Assembly (NCBI GenBank): GCA_037349105.1 | Contig: JAYJMM010000026.1 | Span: 744,001-808,000 of the forward strand | Length of the DNA: 64,000 nt | Origin: Limnomonas spitsbergensis | Lineage: Eukaryota; Chlorophyta; Chlorophyceae; Chlamydomonadales | Direction of reading: 5' to 3' | Part shown: positions 44,184 to 54,790 of the stretch, one piece after another | How positions within the stretch are numbered: position 1 is the stretch's first letter | Layout of the letters: every line of letters starts with the position of its first letter | Position numbers and translations under genes: made by a program | Notes under the pieces: model-generated | Told to the model about the DNA's origin: nothing | Seen by the model: the letters and a program-made list of their open reading frames with translations, nothing else | The model's database searches: none

Positions 44184-44880
44184 GCTTTGCCGCTCTAGAG
44201 CCTACGTCTCGTTTGGTCCCCAGCAGGCTACTGTAGACGTTTTGCCATTTGAAAAAATAATGTCCATTGGCTTGAACGGATTCTTTGACGGCTTAAAAAG
44301 TTCTCGTCGACAGTCGACGGCTTAATTGAACATTGGTGCTCAGCATGTCACCTTCAAATGATGCACTTGGCACGCGCATGCACACATGCAGCAACATGAG
44401 AGCCCCAGAGAGTCCCATGCATATTCGGTGCGGGCCACCAGGGTGTCAAAACATTATGTACTCTTTAGCTACGGCAATGTGGTATGGGTGCGGCCACTGC
44501 GGCATGATAGCTTGAGGGACGCATGCATGCATTTGGCTCTGCCGTGCCATAGTTGCATGCAATTATGCGGCAACATGATGAACCCCATGCATATTCGTGG
44601 CGGATAACCAATGTGAAAAGATTATGACGGTAGTGTGGTATGCGTGCTACAACAGTGAAAGTGCGTGCAGTGCCAGTAGTGGGCCATTTATGTCTAGCTG
44701 ATGGACGGATTTCCCGATCAACGCAATTTAGCGCACCGAGGTTACCAGCGATCAAGCCAAGGAACGTGGTAAACAAGCTTAGCGCAAAAGCTGCAAAGCT
44801 GCCGGCTGGCTCTCATACATCCCAACCTCTACCGCACTCAATATATCAATTTGAGGGTTCAGGCGGTTAACCCCCCTCTG
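44184..44880. other. downstream region of the CHD gene
   Basis: Should contain the CHD 3' UTR. I see no algal TGTAA poly(A) signal in the first few hundred bases. Two related blocks near 44390-44420 and 44570-44600 share CATGCATATTCG next to GCAACATGA, a diverged duplication of about 190-bp spacing. Confidence 0.4.
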
Positions 44881-44889
44881 CCACAAACC

Positions 44890-45480
44890 TACATGTCGCG
44901 GTAGTTCAACGCTGGTGGCATCCACACCCAGGGGGTGAGGGGTCGAACCCGCCACACGATCTTCTCCCCCCCACACCTATACCACCGGGGTCCATGTTCC
45001 TGCCCCTAGCATAGGACGATGGCAGAGCTGCACCATGGCCCAGGCTGTGCATAATAGCTGGCATTGAGCCTAGTCATTACCCACCAGCCCCACACGGCCG
45101 GGCATGCAGCAGGGCCCAGCGGGTATGCACCAGTGATTTTTTGTTGTTGTCCGCACTCGGTTACCTTGCCCGAGCCATGTAACGTACGCATCCAAGTATT
45201 TCCCGTTGCTTCATGGGGCCTTCCCCTCAACACCAATACGTCCGACACGGAGCTACCGGCTTTTGAGTAGGGCCCTTAAGTTTAGAACAGTGCATGCCCG
45301 CTGGGCCCTGCTGAACGCTCGTCCACGTGGGGCTGGTTGGGAATGACTAGGCTCAATTCCAGGTACCATGCACAGCCTGGGCCATGGTGCAGCCACGCCA
45401 CCCTCCTATGTGAGGAGGCAGGAACATGGAACCCAGCGCTCTAGTCGGGGGGAGAGGGAAGATCGTAGGGCCCTCAAGTG
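44890..45480. mobile_element. fold-back element with tRNA-like head
   Basis: Segment 44955-45130 and segment 45291-45480 are imperfect inverted copies. For example GAGCCTAGTCATT and CAGCAGGGCCCAGCGGG in the left arm have their inverses AATGACTAGGCTC and CCCGCTGGGCCCTGCTG in the right. The arms are about 175-190 bp and the loop about 160 bp. Just left of the first arm, 44890-44955 has an A-box-like TAGTTCAACGCTGG and a B-box-like GGGTCGAACCC about 45 nt apart, suggesting a tRNA-derived SINE head. A T-rich stretch (ATTTTTTGTTGTTG) follows the left arm. A 57-bp piece of the right arm recurs at 50273-50329. Confidence 0.75.
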
Positions 45481-45715
45481 CATCATGAACCTATCTGGGC
45501 GATGGTACAGTTAAATTGAAATAATGAACGCGAGGACCTGGCTTTCCTGCATATTTGGTTGATGCTTGATTTCGTTTGTGGGCACAACTAACTTATCTCC
45601 AGGCACACCCTATGGACTATATAAGCAGGGGATACAAGTGACTGGATCCCAGCCTCGACACAGGTATGCATCAAATTAAAATCCACAATTCTTCATATTT
45701 CATGTCAACGGGACA

Positions 45716-48700
45716 TCAACTAGACATCAGCTCAGCCCCATCCCCAGCCGCCACAAGCTTCAGCAACTCCACTCGCCCTAGCTCGTGATGGAATGCACTG
45801 TCGTACGCTCGCCTGTGCAGGAGGGGGCATTGAATGACGGTTAACAGGAATGCAACAAAGGAAAGAAAAGAGGGCAGCGCTCAGCATGATCTTAAGCGTG
45901 ACGTGGACGCTGCTCACCCAAACACCCTTCAGATGCCAACGCACTGCCACTCATTGTATCCACAGCGCTCCAACGCAGATACCGTCAATTCTGCAGTCGA
46001 TGACATGCTTAAGCATCTAGACGACCATAGCATGCATCCAGGGGTCCCACATCACAGGCCAAATACTCATTGCCTCCATTGCCCAACATTCCCCTTACCA
46101 CGTCCCTACGGAGGGAGCCCAGACCTCCCACCACACCCCTACTGCTTTACTTTTGGCCTCCCCGCCTTCCCCCCCCCCGTCAAGCCGGCCCCCTACCTAC
46201 CTGCGGTGGATCTGGTAGGGTGGCTTGCGTCTGCGCATGCGCTTGAGCGCTTGACTCACTGCAGCCTCGTGCCGCTCGGCGCGCCGCATCTGGATGAGCC
46301 GGGGAGAACCATACTCCTCCTGGAAAAAGGGACGGCCGGGCAAGCGGGAAGGATAAGACACAGCATTGGAGCCATATGGTCCCCTGCCACAAAAGACAAG
46401 CATTGGAGCCATAGGGCCCCCTGCCAGTCCTTCTGGATCAGGGGGCGGCCACACAGGTGGTCAAGACGGACACGTTACACCGATAAGGCCAGGCAGCAAG
46501 GTAAGACTGACATAACAAACGCTAAGGCAGGGCAGACAGGTAAAATTATTACATTGGAGCAGAAAGGACACCTGACAGAGGGAGGGGCAAATGGGCAAGA
46601 CTGACACATTGCACCGATAAGGCCGGGAAAGAGGGTAAATTGACACATACGACCGATAAGGCCCCCTGCCAGCATCAGCATTCTGGCTGTCAGGTGCGGC
46701 TGGCAGGCAAAACAACTCCCCATGTTTGCGGGTTATTTACGTTCTTATGTTGGCAGGCATTTCAATTCCATAGGCTGGCAGGCCTAACTTCCTACGTTAG
46801 CAATTAATGCAACTTCCCATGTTTGCAGGAAATACAACCTTGTGCCTCCTTTTCGAGCACGAAGTCAAATTTACCAGTCGATACGGATTTATGTACAGGA
46901 AATGTCAGCGTGCTTGAGCTACAATTCAGCTACATTATGGCCCACATACAAGGGGTCCTGGTGCTGCAAGCCCTGCTGCTTGGGCCTCCGGCAGTAGGCC
47001 AAACAAGAATTGGTCCCAAGCAGCCCAGATGGTGGCCGCCCTGCGTGCCCCACAGGTGGTCTGATGCGCGCTGAGAAAATCAGTGGTGAAAATACAGGCA
47101 GGCATACAGCTATCTGGCATCCAACCTCCATCCTGGGCGCATTATCTTAGCAAGCAGATGGAGGGATGCACAGCTTATGTGGGAGGGATGCACTGTCATG
47201 CAGAGCATGGGAGGCGCGTATGATTATGTGGGAGGGATGCACTGTCATGCAGAGCATGGGAGGCGCGTATGATTATGTGGGAGGGATGCACTGTCATGCA
47301 GAGCATGGGAAGCGCGTATGATTATGTGGGAGGGATGCACTGTCATGCAGAGCATGGGAGGCGCGTATGATTATGTGGGAGGGATGCACTGTCATGCAGA
47401 GCATGGGAGGCGCGTATGATTATGTGGGAGGGATGCACTGTCATGCAGAGCATGGGAGGCGCGTATGATTATGTGGGAGGGATGCACTGTCATGCAGAGC
47501 ATGGGAGGCGCGTATGATTATGTGGGAGGGATGCACTGTCATGCAGAGCATGGGAGGCGCGTATGATTATGTGGGAGGGATGCACTGTCATGCAGAGCAT
47601 GGGAGGCGCGTATGATTATGTGGGAGGGATCCAAGAGGCAATACCGCTTTTTGCGAGGCGGGCCTCCTGTGCTATCCCGATGATTCTCTAAAGCGCGAGG
47701 CGGGCCTGTCTTTTATTATTGCAGTTAATAAGGCCTGATGCTCTTTGCGTACTTTAGGGATTTGATTACGGTAAACATAATTATAAAAATAAGCTTTAAA
47801 CATATTAGATTTTTATCTATTTCATGCAGAGCATGGGAGGCGCGTATGATTATGTGGTAGGGATGCACTGTCATGCAGAGCATGGGAGGCGCGTATGATG
47901 ATGTGTCCCTGTGCTCACCAAGTACGAGTAGGTATAGAGGAAGCCTCGGCCCTTCATACTCAGACGATAGAGTCTCTTCACAATTTGTCAGGGTTCATGA
48001 CTCAGTACCTACCCCCCCACATACATAGCCCTAGATGTTTATCACGACTCTGAGGACGTTCAGGTGTTCAGGGGATTGCGACTGCGCCAATGCGGCCATG
48101 CGACTGCGCAGAGCCGAGTGAGTTTGTCCTCTCAGTCCTGTGTATCAGCACAACTCGTACTCAGCGGTGAATAATAAAAACACTGTTGCGTCAGCTCAAT
48201 AGAGGAGTCGGCTCACAAGAGCAGGAGTAAGGTCAACCTGTGCTCTGTATCCAGTAGGGCTTGCGCTTCCAAACTTAAGGCCAAAGGATTGCTTAAGGGC
48301 CCCCTCCCCCTCCCTGCTGCCCCCCCCTCCCAAACCCTACCACTTCATCTCACACCTCCCCACCCCACCTGCTGATACTTGTTCGCGTAGTAGAGCAGCG
48401 GGTAATCCCTTGTGCCGGGCCCTATCCCGAACTCTGCAGGGTTGTTAGCGCCCCGCAGCATGCGCGCCATCCGGAGGTGTTCTAGCAGGTGCTGCACGTA
48501 CCGCAGGGATCCAAACATTGCGGCAGGGCCCTCTGAGTTCACCTGTGGAGGGAGAAGCAGCGGTGGGGAGGGCTGGAGAGGGGGCAGTGGGTTTGCTTGT
48601 TGGTGCCTGGACCTAATCAGCAGAAGGGAAGGCGAGGCGGGAGCGCATGCGGGGTGTGTGTGGGGGGAGATGGGGGGCGGGAGCTGTTTCTGGATACAGC

Positions 48701-50001
48701 ACTTCTGGATGCTCCCAGATGCTCACCTGGTCAAAAAGCTGCTGGGCTGTCCTAGGTTCCGGTGCGCATGTTTGGAGCAGGTCTAAGAGCATGGAGGCGT
48801 GGTCACGACGGAGCTGCGGCTCGCGCACGTCCGGCCAGGGGTCAGTTAGCAACACGCGGGGGATGCCAGCCTGTGTGGGGGTCAAAATGGCGGAGATATG
48901 GAATCAGCGCAATCAAGCTCTGGCCAAAGTTTGCTTAACAACGTCCTCAAATCACCCTTCCATCCCCCTTCAAGTCTGGGGTTAAGTGTTGACGGCTGGA
49001 CAGCCCAACCAGGGGGCCGGAGGACAGACGAGGGCCAGTGGGCCTCCACGGACGGCGAAGGTTAGACAAGTATGGAACAAACATTCTCAGCTTGGGCAGA
49101 AGATGAGGGGTCCACTCGTCTAGTCCCATGCCTTATATAATTATGAATTTATAATCCATGGCTCTTGTGTGGTGCCTTGTGCGTGGCTGGCAAACACTCC
49201 GGAAGTCAAGGAAGAAAGAGATCTAACCCCAACAGGGGATCAAGGAACAATGTACCATATCCTGAGGCCTCGTCCGCACCGTCACCACCAAGGGACCCCA
49301 ACCCAAAACATGATTTCAATGCCCTGCCCTCATCAGCAGGGCATGTAGGGTGCATGGTATAGCTGCGTAAATGATAATTTTAGTCTCTGTACCTCCATGC
49401 AACAGTCTTTCTTGAAAGGGCCAGTAGCGCAAACTGATAGCAGGTAGAAACCAGAAATAAGCTAGAAAAGTTGTGTATCTCCGTGCGCTGGCGTGACCTT
49501 CCTAGTTAAGACCTGACACTGCATGTGCATTCCCCTGACCTGCAGATGCTCTGGGATGTAGTAGGGTGCTGTCCATTGGATGCTTCCTGGATCGCCGGTC
49601 AAGCGCCGGCCGCCCTGCATGGTGATCTGCGTCTGCTGATCCACGCTGAAAGCACTGATGCGCTCCAGCCCGGGAGGTGGCGTAGACGCACGCGGTGGCG
49701 TTGCACGCTTGGGCTTGAGTGCCGGGTTGCGCACAGCCTTAGGCATTGGGAAGCGCATGAGGGTACTGCAGGCTTGCGAAGTGGTGAAGTGGCGTAGCTG
49801 GGAGGGGTTCGAGATGCCCAGAGGCGAACTGGAGCTGGCGCATGAGCTGTCCTGGGTGATCTGCCTGTCTGATCCTGAGCTGCTACACCAGGGGGATCCG
49901 AGCGGGAGTAGTGCTGCGGGAGCAGTCTTGCCGAGGGTACCGAGGGTGCCGAGGCTTGAGGACAGGCTGATGATGTTGCGCAGAAGCGATATTTGCATCA
50001 T
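45716..50001 (-). CDS. probable organelle-targeted protein, unknown family, complete, five exons
   Basis: Family not recognised. Minus-strand exons 49540-50001, 48727-48870, 48369-48542, 46201-46319 and 45716-45812 total 996 nt (331 aa) with all phases matching. Most donors are GTGAGC, GTGGGG or GTAGGT; the first intron uses the weaker GTCAGG. The N-terminus (MMQISLLRNIISLSSSLGTL) is hydrophobic, Ser-rich and nearly free of acidic residues, and RHFTTS at 70-75 resembles a mitochondrial presequence cleavage site. Mitochondrial import is therefore likely, though plastid import cannot be excluded. The mature part has PYYIPEHLQ, a soluble helical stretch (LFDQVNSEGPAAMFGSLRYV), GIGPGTRDYPLLYYANKYQQ, a strongly basic segment (QALKRMRRRKPPYQIHRRR) and an acidic-tailed end (VAAGDGAELMSS). 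The basic segment would suit an RNA- or ribosome-associated protein, but that is a guess. Intron 3 (46320-48368) holds a 49-bp array, a TIR element and an AT-rich insert. Convergent with the CHD gene. Confidence 0.78.
46908..47080 (+). mobile_element. copy of 192-bp TIR element family
   Basis: GCTACAATTCAGCTACATTA, GCAAGCCCTGCTGCTTGGGC and GATGGTGGCCGCC in family order, within intron 3 of the five-exon minus-strand gene. Confidence 0.7.
47157..47890. repeat. 49-bp minisatellite interrupted by a 190-bp insert
   Basis: About nine near-identical 49-bp units containing GGGAGGCGCGTATGATTATG run to 47630. A foreign segment (47631-47821) follows, and the array resumes for about 1.5 units from 47822. 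The homogeneity indicates recent expansion. Confidence 0.96.
47631..47821. other. AT-rich insert, possible organelle DNA fragment
   Basis: Breaks the 49-bp array mid-unit. About six bases of the unit (GCACTG) are missing at the junction and no target duplication is visible. The insert has two copies of GCGAGGCGGGCCT about 43 bp apart and an AT-rich right half (TTATAAAAATAAGCTTTAAA), unlike nuclear neighbours. This fits repair of a break with captured plastid or mitochondrial DNA. Confidence 0.6.
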
Positions 50002-50257
50002 TTTGTGCTATGGCTGGACAGCAACTAATATTATCTGTGCCCCGCAGGCAAACCTTGCCTAGAGTTTGCAACGGAGTAAAGGACGGGCTGGAGACCGAGG
50101 CCCCACGCGATGATTCAGGTCAAGATACTGACACCCGGGATTTCCCCCACGGCATGCGTTCCAGCGATGATGACAAAAACTTTGGCTGTGTTTCCACTGG
50201 CGATTTTCGAGTCCTCAATCAGGGTTTGGTTGAAATGTAGTTGGCTGCGAAGGATTA

Positions 50258-50344
50258 CTAAATCGCGTTGGTTTAGAACGGTGCATACCCGCTGGGCCCT
50301 GCTGGACGCTCGACCACGTGGGGCTGGTTCTAAATCGCGTTGGT
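50258..50344 (-). mobile_element. 57-bp retroposon fragment with 15-bp target duplication
   Basis: The 15-bp sequence CTAAATCGCGTTGGT occurs exactly at 50258-50272 and again at 50330-50344. The 57 bp between them (CCGCTGGGCCCTGCTGGACG in the middle) matches the right arm of the fold-back element near 45283-45340. A long exact target duplication indicates LINE-type retroposition of a SINE end. Confidence 0.85.
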
Positions 50345-50436
50345 GTTACCCCCTGGTGTTACCACTGGAACCCGCAGTCTCATACTGTCGCCGTCCTGTT
50401 TCGCCTTTTTCGGTTTTTCCCCCTAGACTGGCAACT

Positions 50437-51060
50437 CAATTCATTTCCTGCAGGATGCTGGGGATGGTGGACGACAGCCAGGAGGCCCCGTCTTGCCTTG
50501 AATGTATGTGTCGCCCCGCCTTGATTTGTTCTTCTTCCTTGACTTGCGCCTCATCATATTATTTTACTGGTTCCTGGGGAAGGAGGAAGGTCGCCAGATA
50601 GAAGGCCCCGTCCTGTCGCGTAGGCGCCGGCTTGTTTCGTTTTGTCTCCTTGATTTTCTTGTTTGCAGTCTTTTTTCTTTTTATATGAGGTAACCGTATT
50701 TTTTTCTTGCAGGTTGTTGATGAAAGAGGACGGCAGCCAGGAGGTTCCGTTTTGTCCCCTGGTTTTGTCTATAACTGGTGCCTCTTTTATTTCTTGAAGG
50801 TGCCTGGGGCGGGAGGACGGCTGCCAGGATGCTCCGTCCAGTCTTTGAGGCGCCGTCTTATTTCTTTATATTTTCCTTGAGCAGCACCTCGATTTAATTC
50901 GTGTAGGTTTCTAGGAGAGGAGCCAGGAGGCTCTTCCCTGTCTTGAAGGTGTCGTCCGATTTCGTTTGTTTCTTGCTTGACCAGCCCCTTTCTTTCTTGC
51001 AGATTGCTGGGTAAGGGGGGTGGGAGCCAGGAGGCCCCATCATGCTTTCGCCTCAATTTC
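50437..51060 (+). repeat. diverged tandem array of exon-like units, about 110 bp each
   Basis: Six units near 50451, 50575, 50712, 50803, 50908 and 51002. Most have a T-rich tract and CAG or AAG followed by a conserved block around GGCAGCCAGGAGGCCCCG. Translated, the blocks read LLG or MLG, an acidic stretch, then SQEAPSC or similar. Each unit resembles a 3' splice site plus the start of an exon. I cannot build a gene from them. Confidence 0.7.
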
Positions 51061-51189
51061 CCGCCGCTGGTGATTGCTCAACAGTGCTTACTGAGGGGTG
51101 CTTCGACTATTACTAGCTTCTGCTACATTTCAGCTACACTTACAGTACACTGCAGCTACACTTCAGGTGCTCTTTTAAAACATCTTTGC

Positions 51190-51490
51190 TGGAAAATCTC
51201 AGTCCTCGTACGCCGGACCTCGAGCGCCGGTCCGGCGCTCGAGGACCGGCGTACGAGGACTTGCATAATCATAATCTTCGATAGTCTTGCAAAATCTTCG
51301 GAGTCTTAGCCGTCAAAAAGGAGGGGGCCCCAAGCAAAGCGAAAAAAGAAGCTTTTTCTTTAAAAAGTGAAAAACTTTGCTGTCTTCCAAAATGCTCGGC
51401 TAATTTTTAACTTCGTTAATGCAGTACTGCTTTTTAGGGGGCGAAGCGTTTTTTAATAGAAAAGCAGAATCTTCAGCTGCAAGCCGACCT
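51190..51490. other. organelle-like insert with large palindrome
   Basis: Contains the palindrome at 51201-51261 followed by AT-rich sequence (AAAAAGAAGCTTTTTCTTT, TTTTTAATAGAAAAGCAG) unlike the GC-rich neighbourhood. GC-rich palindromes in AT-rich spacers are typical of volvocalean organelle genomes, so I read this as a nuclear copy of plastid or mitochondrial DNA. Confidence 0.6.
51201..51261. repeat. 61-bp near-perfect palindrome
   Basis: Thirty-base arms around a central T at 51231, with a single A/A mismatch (51217 with 51245). The outer part of the left arm is AGTCCTCGTACGCCGG. The right arm is its inverse and ends CCGGCGTACGAGGACT. Confidence 0.97.
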
Positions 51491-51699
51491 AAGGCCAGTG
51501 GGGCTCGGTGAAGCAAACCCTATATGCCGCATGCACCTGTGACACCAAGAGGTAGTGCGGCCCGCCTTGCAGCCTAGAATCCCCCCCCCTTGCACACACA
51601 TCACACTGTTTATTGTTCCTGCCTTTCGTCCCCCCCATTGCTTATTTTGAGTTTCCAGTTCTCAGAACTGTTTATCAAATTCAACAAAAATATTCTTAG

Positions 51700-51800
51700 C
51701 TACATCACGGCTGAACGACAGGTGGGTCGGGTGCAGCATCGCGCCTGCCGCTTGGGCCACCGTCTAGAGGCCGGCCACAGTGGTTGCCCTGCCATGGGCC
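51700..51800 (+). mobile_element. partial copy of TIR element family
   Basis: TAGCTACATCACGGCTGA, CGCTTGGGCCACCGTC and GAGGCCGGCCACAGTGG in family order. Confidence 0.5.
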
Positions 51801-52109
51801 TACTACACCATTTTCCACTGAGGATTGGAATAACAACAACAACAATACAACAAGTGCTTACCCTGCCATTGGGCTTGCCAATACATTTCCGTTGTGCATT
51901 TAAATATCCCTTCCCCCTCCGCTAAGCATGACAATGATCAGCAACGACCACCACAACCCCTTACCCGCTCCTCCTCGGTTCTGTTGACAGGTTGTCTGTG
52001 TGAGATGCAAGTTTCTGCAAAGCATTTAAATAAATACCACCACCACCACCACCACCACTACTACCAACAACAACCACTCCATTCCCCGTGTCGCCCCTTC
52101 TTCTGACAG

Positions 52110-52283
52110 GTTGACAGTGAGGTTGCAAGCCAGTGGGTGATGCGGTATGGCGGTATGTGTTCCGGTCGCATGTCCCCCTACAAGTTATACCAGCACCTGC
52201 TTGTGGTGACCGATTCCGACGTCTTCCAAGTTCTTCCGCATGCCGAAGAGGTGACCAAGTTGTACATGGCGGGGAGGGGCTGA
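52110..52283 (+). CDS. orphan exon-like ORF
   Basis: Follows a strong acceptor (CCCCTTCTTCTGACAG) and stays open for 57 codons to TGA: VDSEVASQWVMRYGG, then MSPYKLYQHLLVVTDSDVF and HAEEVTKLYMAGRG. Composition is protein-like. A donor at GAAGAG|GTGACC could end the exon earlier. No partner exon could be joined by phase, so this may be part of an unresolved gene between 51.9 and 54.4 kb, or a remnant. Confidence 0.35.
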   Translation, partial: VDSEVASQWVMRYGGMCSGRMSPYKLYQHLLVVTDSDVFQVLPHAEEVTKLYMAGRG

Positions 52284-52745
52284 AACAGGCCCTGCAAACT
52301 ATGGAGGTGAGGAACTGTCAGAAACTTCTTATTTCCATCTACACCAGTATCGGTAAAATAAACAATATGTGAGAGTGACAAAAGGCTCTGTTGACGCCAG
52401 GCGGGGAGGGGTTGAGACAGGCATTGCAATTTGCAAACCTTGGAGGTGAGAAGTAGGCTTGTGTTTTCTTCTTGAACCATTACCGGTGACAACAGCAAGA
52501 CGGGAGGGAGGCAAACACACTGGCGTACTACAGATAGAGGCTGGGGCAGGCCCTTCAAGCCATGGAGGTGACAGTGAGACTTTCATTCCCTTTTCTTCTC
52601 TGAATCATGACCAGTGGAAAAAGCAAGTGGGGGGAAGGCAAGCAAGGAAAGGCAAGGGACAGCAAGAAGGGAGGTCGACTGACAGGCTGAGTTAATGCAC
52701 GGCAAGGGGGGGCTGAGGTGAGCTCTGGGCACCACGGAGGTGAGA
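52284..52745 (+). repeat. repeated TGGAG|GTGAG donor-like units
   Basis: Four imperfect units, each a GGGGCTGAAACAGGCCCTGC-like block then an exon-like end (CTATGGAG, CCTTGGAG, CCATGGAG, CCACGGAG) followed by GTGAGG, GTGAGA, GTGACA or GTGAGA, near 52302, 52444, 52567 and 52740. The spacing is 120-175 bp. Confidence 0.6.
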
Positions 52746-52849
52746 ATCTGTCAGTTTCTTTTTTAAGAACTGCTTTATGTAGAGGGGGAAAATGGCTCAG
52801 GTCACTGATGTCCTTGGGCATTATTGCAGCTTGCATGCTGTCTTTTGCG

Positions 52850-53295
52850 GTACTTAACCACGACCATCAAGTGGGTAATACATGTGACTGCTGCCAGCTG
52901 TTTAGGCCCTGAACTCCTGAAAGCCTAGAAGCAACACCGAGTTAGACGAACAGACATTGCAGCACTTCATTTGCCATGGCCATCATGCGGCCAGTGCATA
53001 TGACTGTTGCCTGTTGGTCAGGCCCTGAAGCCTGGAAGCAGCACCGAGTTAGACGAACAGACATTGCGGTACTTTGTCAAGACCATCAAGCTGCGTGTAC
53101 ATGTGACTGTTGCCCGCTGTTCATGCTAAAGCCTCATGGTTTCAAACATATGAAATACAAATATAAATCCAGAGGCGGCTTGCGACAAAAATGTGGAGTA
53201 TGAATGTAAATCTATACAACTGCCATCAAGGGTTAGTGGGGTGCATGTGACTGTTGCCCGCTATAAAGGCCTTGAAGCCCGTCGACAGGCTTTCA
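52850..53295. repeat. tandem array, about 100-140 bp unit, four copies
   Basis: Shared blocks CCATCAAG, CATGTGACTGTTGCCCGCT and CACCGAGTTAGACGAACAG recur, with starts near 52861, 52979, 53080 and 53221. No coding signal. Confidence 0.8.
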
Positions 53296-54343
53296 AATAT
53301 TTGAAATATAAATAGAATTCAAGAGATGTTATGCCACGGACATGTCACGCTGGTGTTGAAGTGTTCTGATTACAGCGCCTGTCCTATTCGTTCATGAGTT
53401 CCTGGGTAGGGCGTGGGAGCAGCTGGACATGTCTGATCAGTTTTCCTAGGTCCCTCCGTGTTTATTTTCTATTCATTGATGCCACAGCCGGACCTCTCCA
53501 GCTGCAAAACTGCTACATGTTTTCTATTTGTCTGCCCACGTCGTGACAATTATTTTATCTGTTATCTGTTATCTGTATCTTTTCTGTAAGTGTGGTGCAC
53601 GAAGGCGTAGGACAGGATGTAAAGTGCCTCCGCAGCTTGGACCTTCAGCTGCAGCCAACTTTTTTTTCATAAGTGGTGTTGAAGGGTCTGGGACGGGAAA
53701 AATGGAGACACCTTCGCATGCCGCCAAGCAACCGCCCCCAGGTCCCTCCCACAACCAACCTATTTGGCTTTCAGCTCGCAACTGCTTTCCAGTCCTTCAT
53801 CGTGTTTTAGTTTTTTTTCAATCGTTTTTCGTCACACATATGTATCGTGCATGAAGGCCTGCCTGGGGAGGGAATTGGATCGGCTTCTTGCTAACAGGCA
53901 ACTACCGGTCAGCAACTGGTTGGCTACCATATAGAGTAGGGAACCCTTTTTTATTTCGTCCCCGTGCAATTGCTAAGCTAGCTTCTAAAAATGGGAATAA
54001 TATCCATTTTACGTTCAGATACGCCAGCTTCCAAGAGTCTCTGTCATCCCCTCTCATCGAGACTGTCTCCACTCTTCTAAATCCTAAATCCTGAGCCCTA
54101 TACCCAGGCATGAACTACCCCTAACACTTAACCCCAAACCCTTAACCCAGGCCGCAACTGCCTTGAACCCTTAACCCTAAACCTAACACCCTAAACCCAG
54201 ATGTCCTAACCAAACCCTAATACCAGGTGTCCACTACCCTGAAACCCTACTGGCCTCTCGCTTGAGTAGCTTTGGCTGTGAGGTGTCCCCAACCGTCGCC
54301 CAGCTGCCTTTCAACATCCTCTAAACCGCCATTTGTTTCCCAG

Positions 54344-54443
54344 GGCTCAGCTGGCTTCCAACTCCAGCGGCTTGGTGGTCCCTGTGTTCAGCACCTACGT
54401 GCATGAGGCGAGAGCTTTCTACCAATTGGCAGATTTGGCGTGA
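54344..54443 (+). CDS. orphan terminal exon
   Basis: After the acceptor TTTGTTTCCCAG it reads AQLASNSSGLVVPVFSTYV, then HEARAFYQLADLA and TGA. It needs a preceding exon ending with two bases over; I found none that I trust. It may belong with the open frame at 52110-52283. The exon-like quality is good but the gene is unresolved. Confidence 0.35.
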
Positions 54444-54469
54444 GAGAATTACCTCGTCGTACATCATGT

Positions 54470-54790
54470 GGGGTATTGAGGTGTGTGTGGGACTGTGGGG
54501 TAAAGGAGGTATTGAGCTTGGGGTATGGGGCGTCAGGGCGGTGGACGTGGGGACATGAATGGTGCTTGGGGCGCGGGGAATGGGGCTTGAGGCATAAGTT
54601 TTGGGGCATGGGGTTCGGAGCTCATGGCTTGGATCATGGGTTTTGGGGCTTGGGGTTTGGGTAAGGGGCTTTGGACATGGGGCTATTTGGCTTGGGTTTT
54701 AGGCATGGGTATGGGGCATAGGGCTTGTGGTATGAGGCTGCGTGTTAAGGGCTTGGTCAGGGTTCTGCAGATGGGGTTAGGGGGCATGGG
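54470..54790. repeat. GGGGCATGGGG-type degenerate repeat
   Basis: Runs of GGGGCTTGGGG, GGGGCATGGGG and GGTTTGGGTA without fixed period. Low-complexity G/T-rich DNA. Confidence 0.7.

Noticed and set aside
45605..45630. TATA-box-like TATATAAG at about 45612-45619
   Set aside because: It lies just beyond the 3' end of the minus-strand gene, and no supported plus-strand gene starts downstream.
45834..46604. 256-codon plus-strand ORF
   Set aside because: It overlaps, on the opposite strand, the exon 46201-46319 of a gene whose phases all match; its own composition is Pro/His-rich and repeat-like.
48196..48237. Alternative last exon (VDLTPALVSRLLY then stop) for the five-exon minus-strand gene
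   Set aside because: It fits in phase 0 after 48369, but the exons 46201-46319 and 45716-45812 fit better, with strong splice sites and a longer coherent product. It could still be a rare alternative end.
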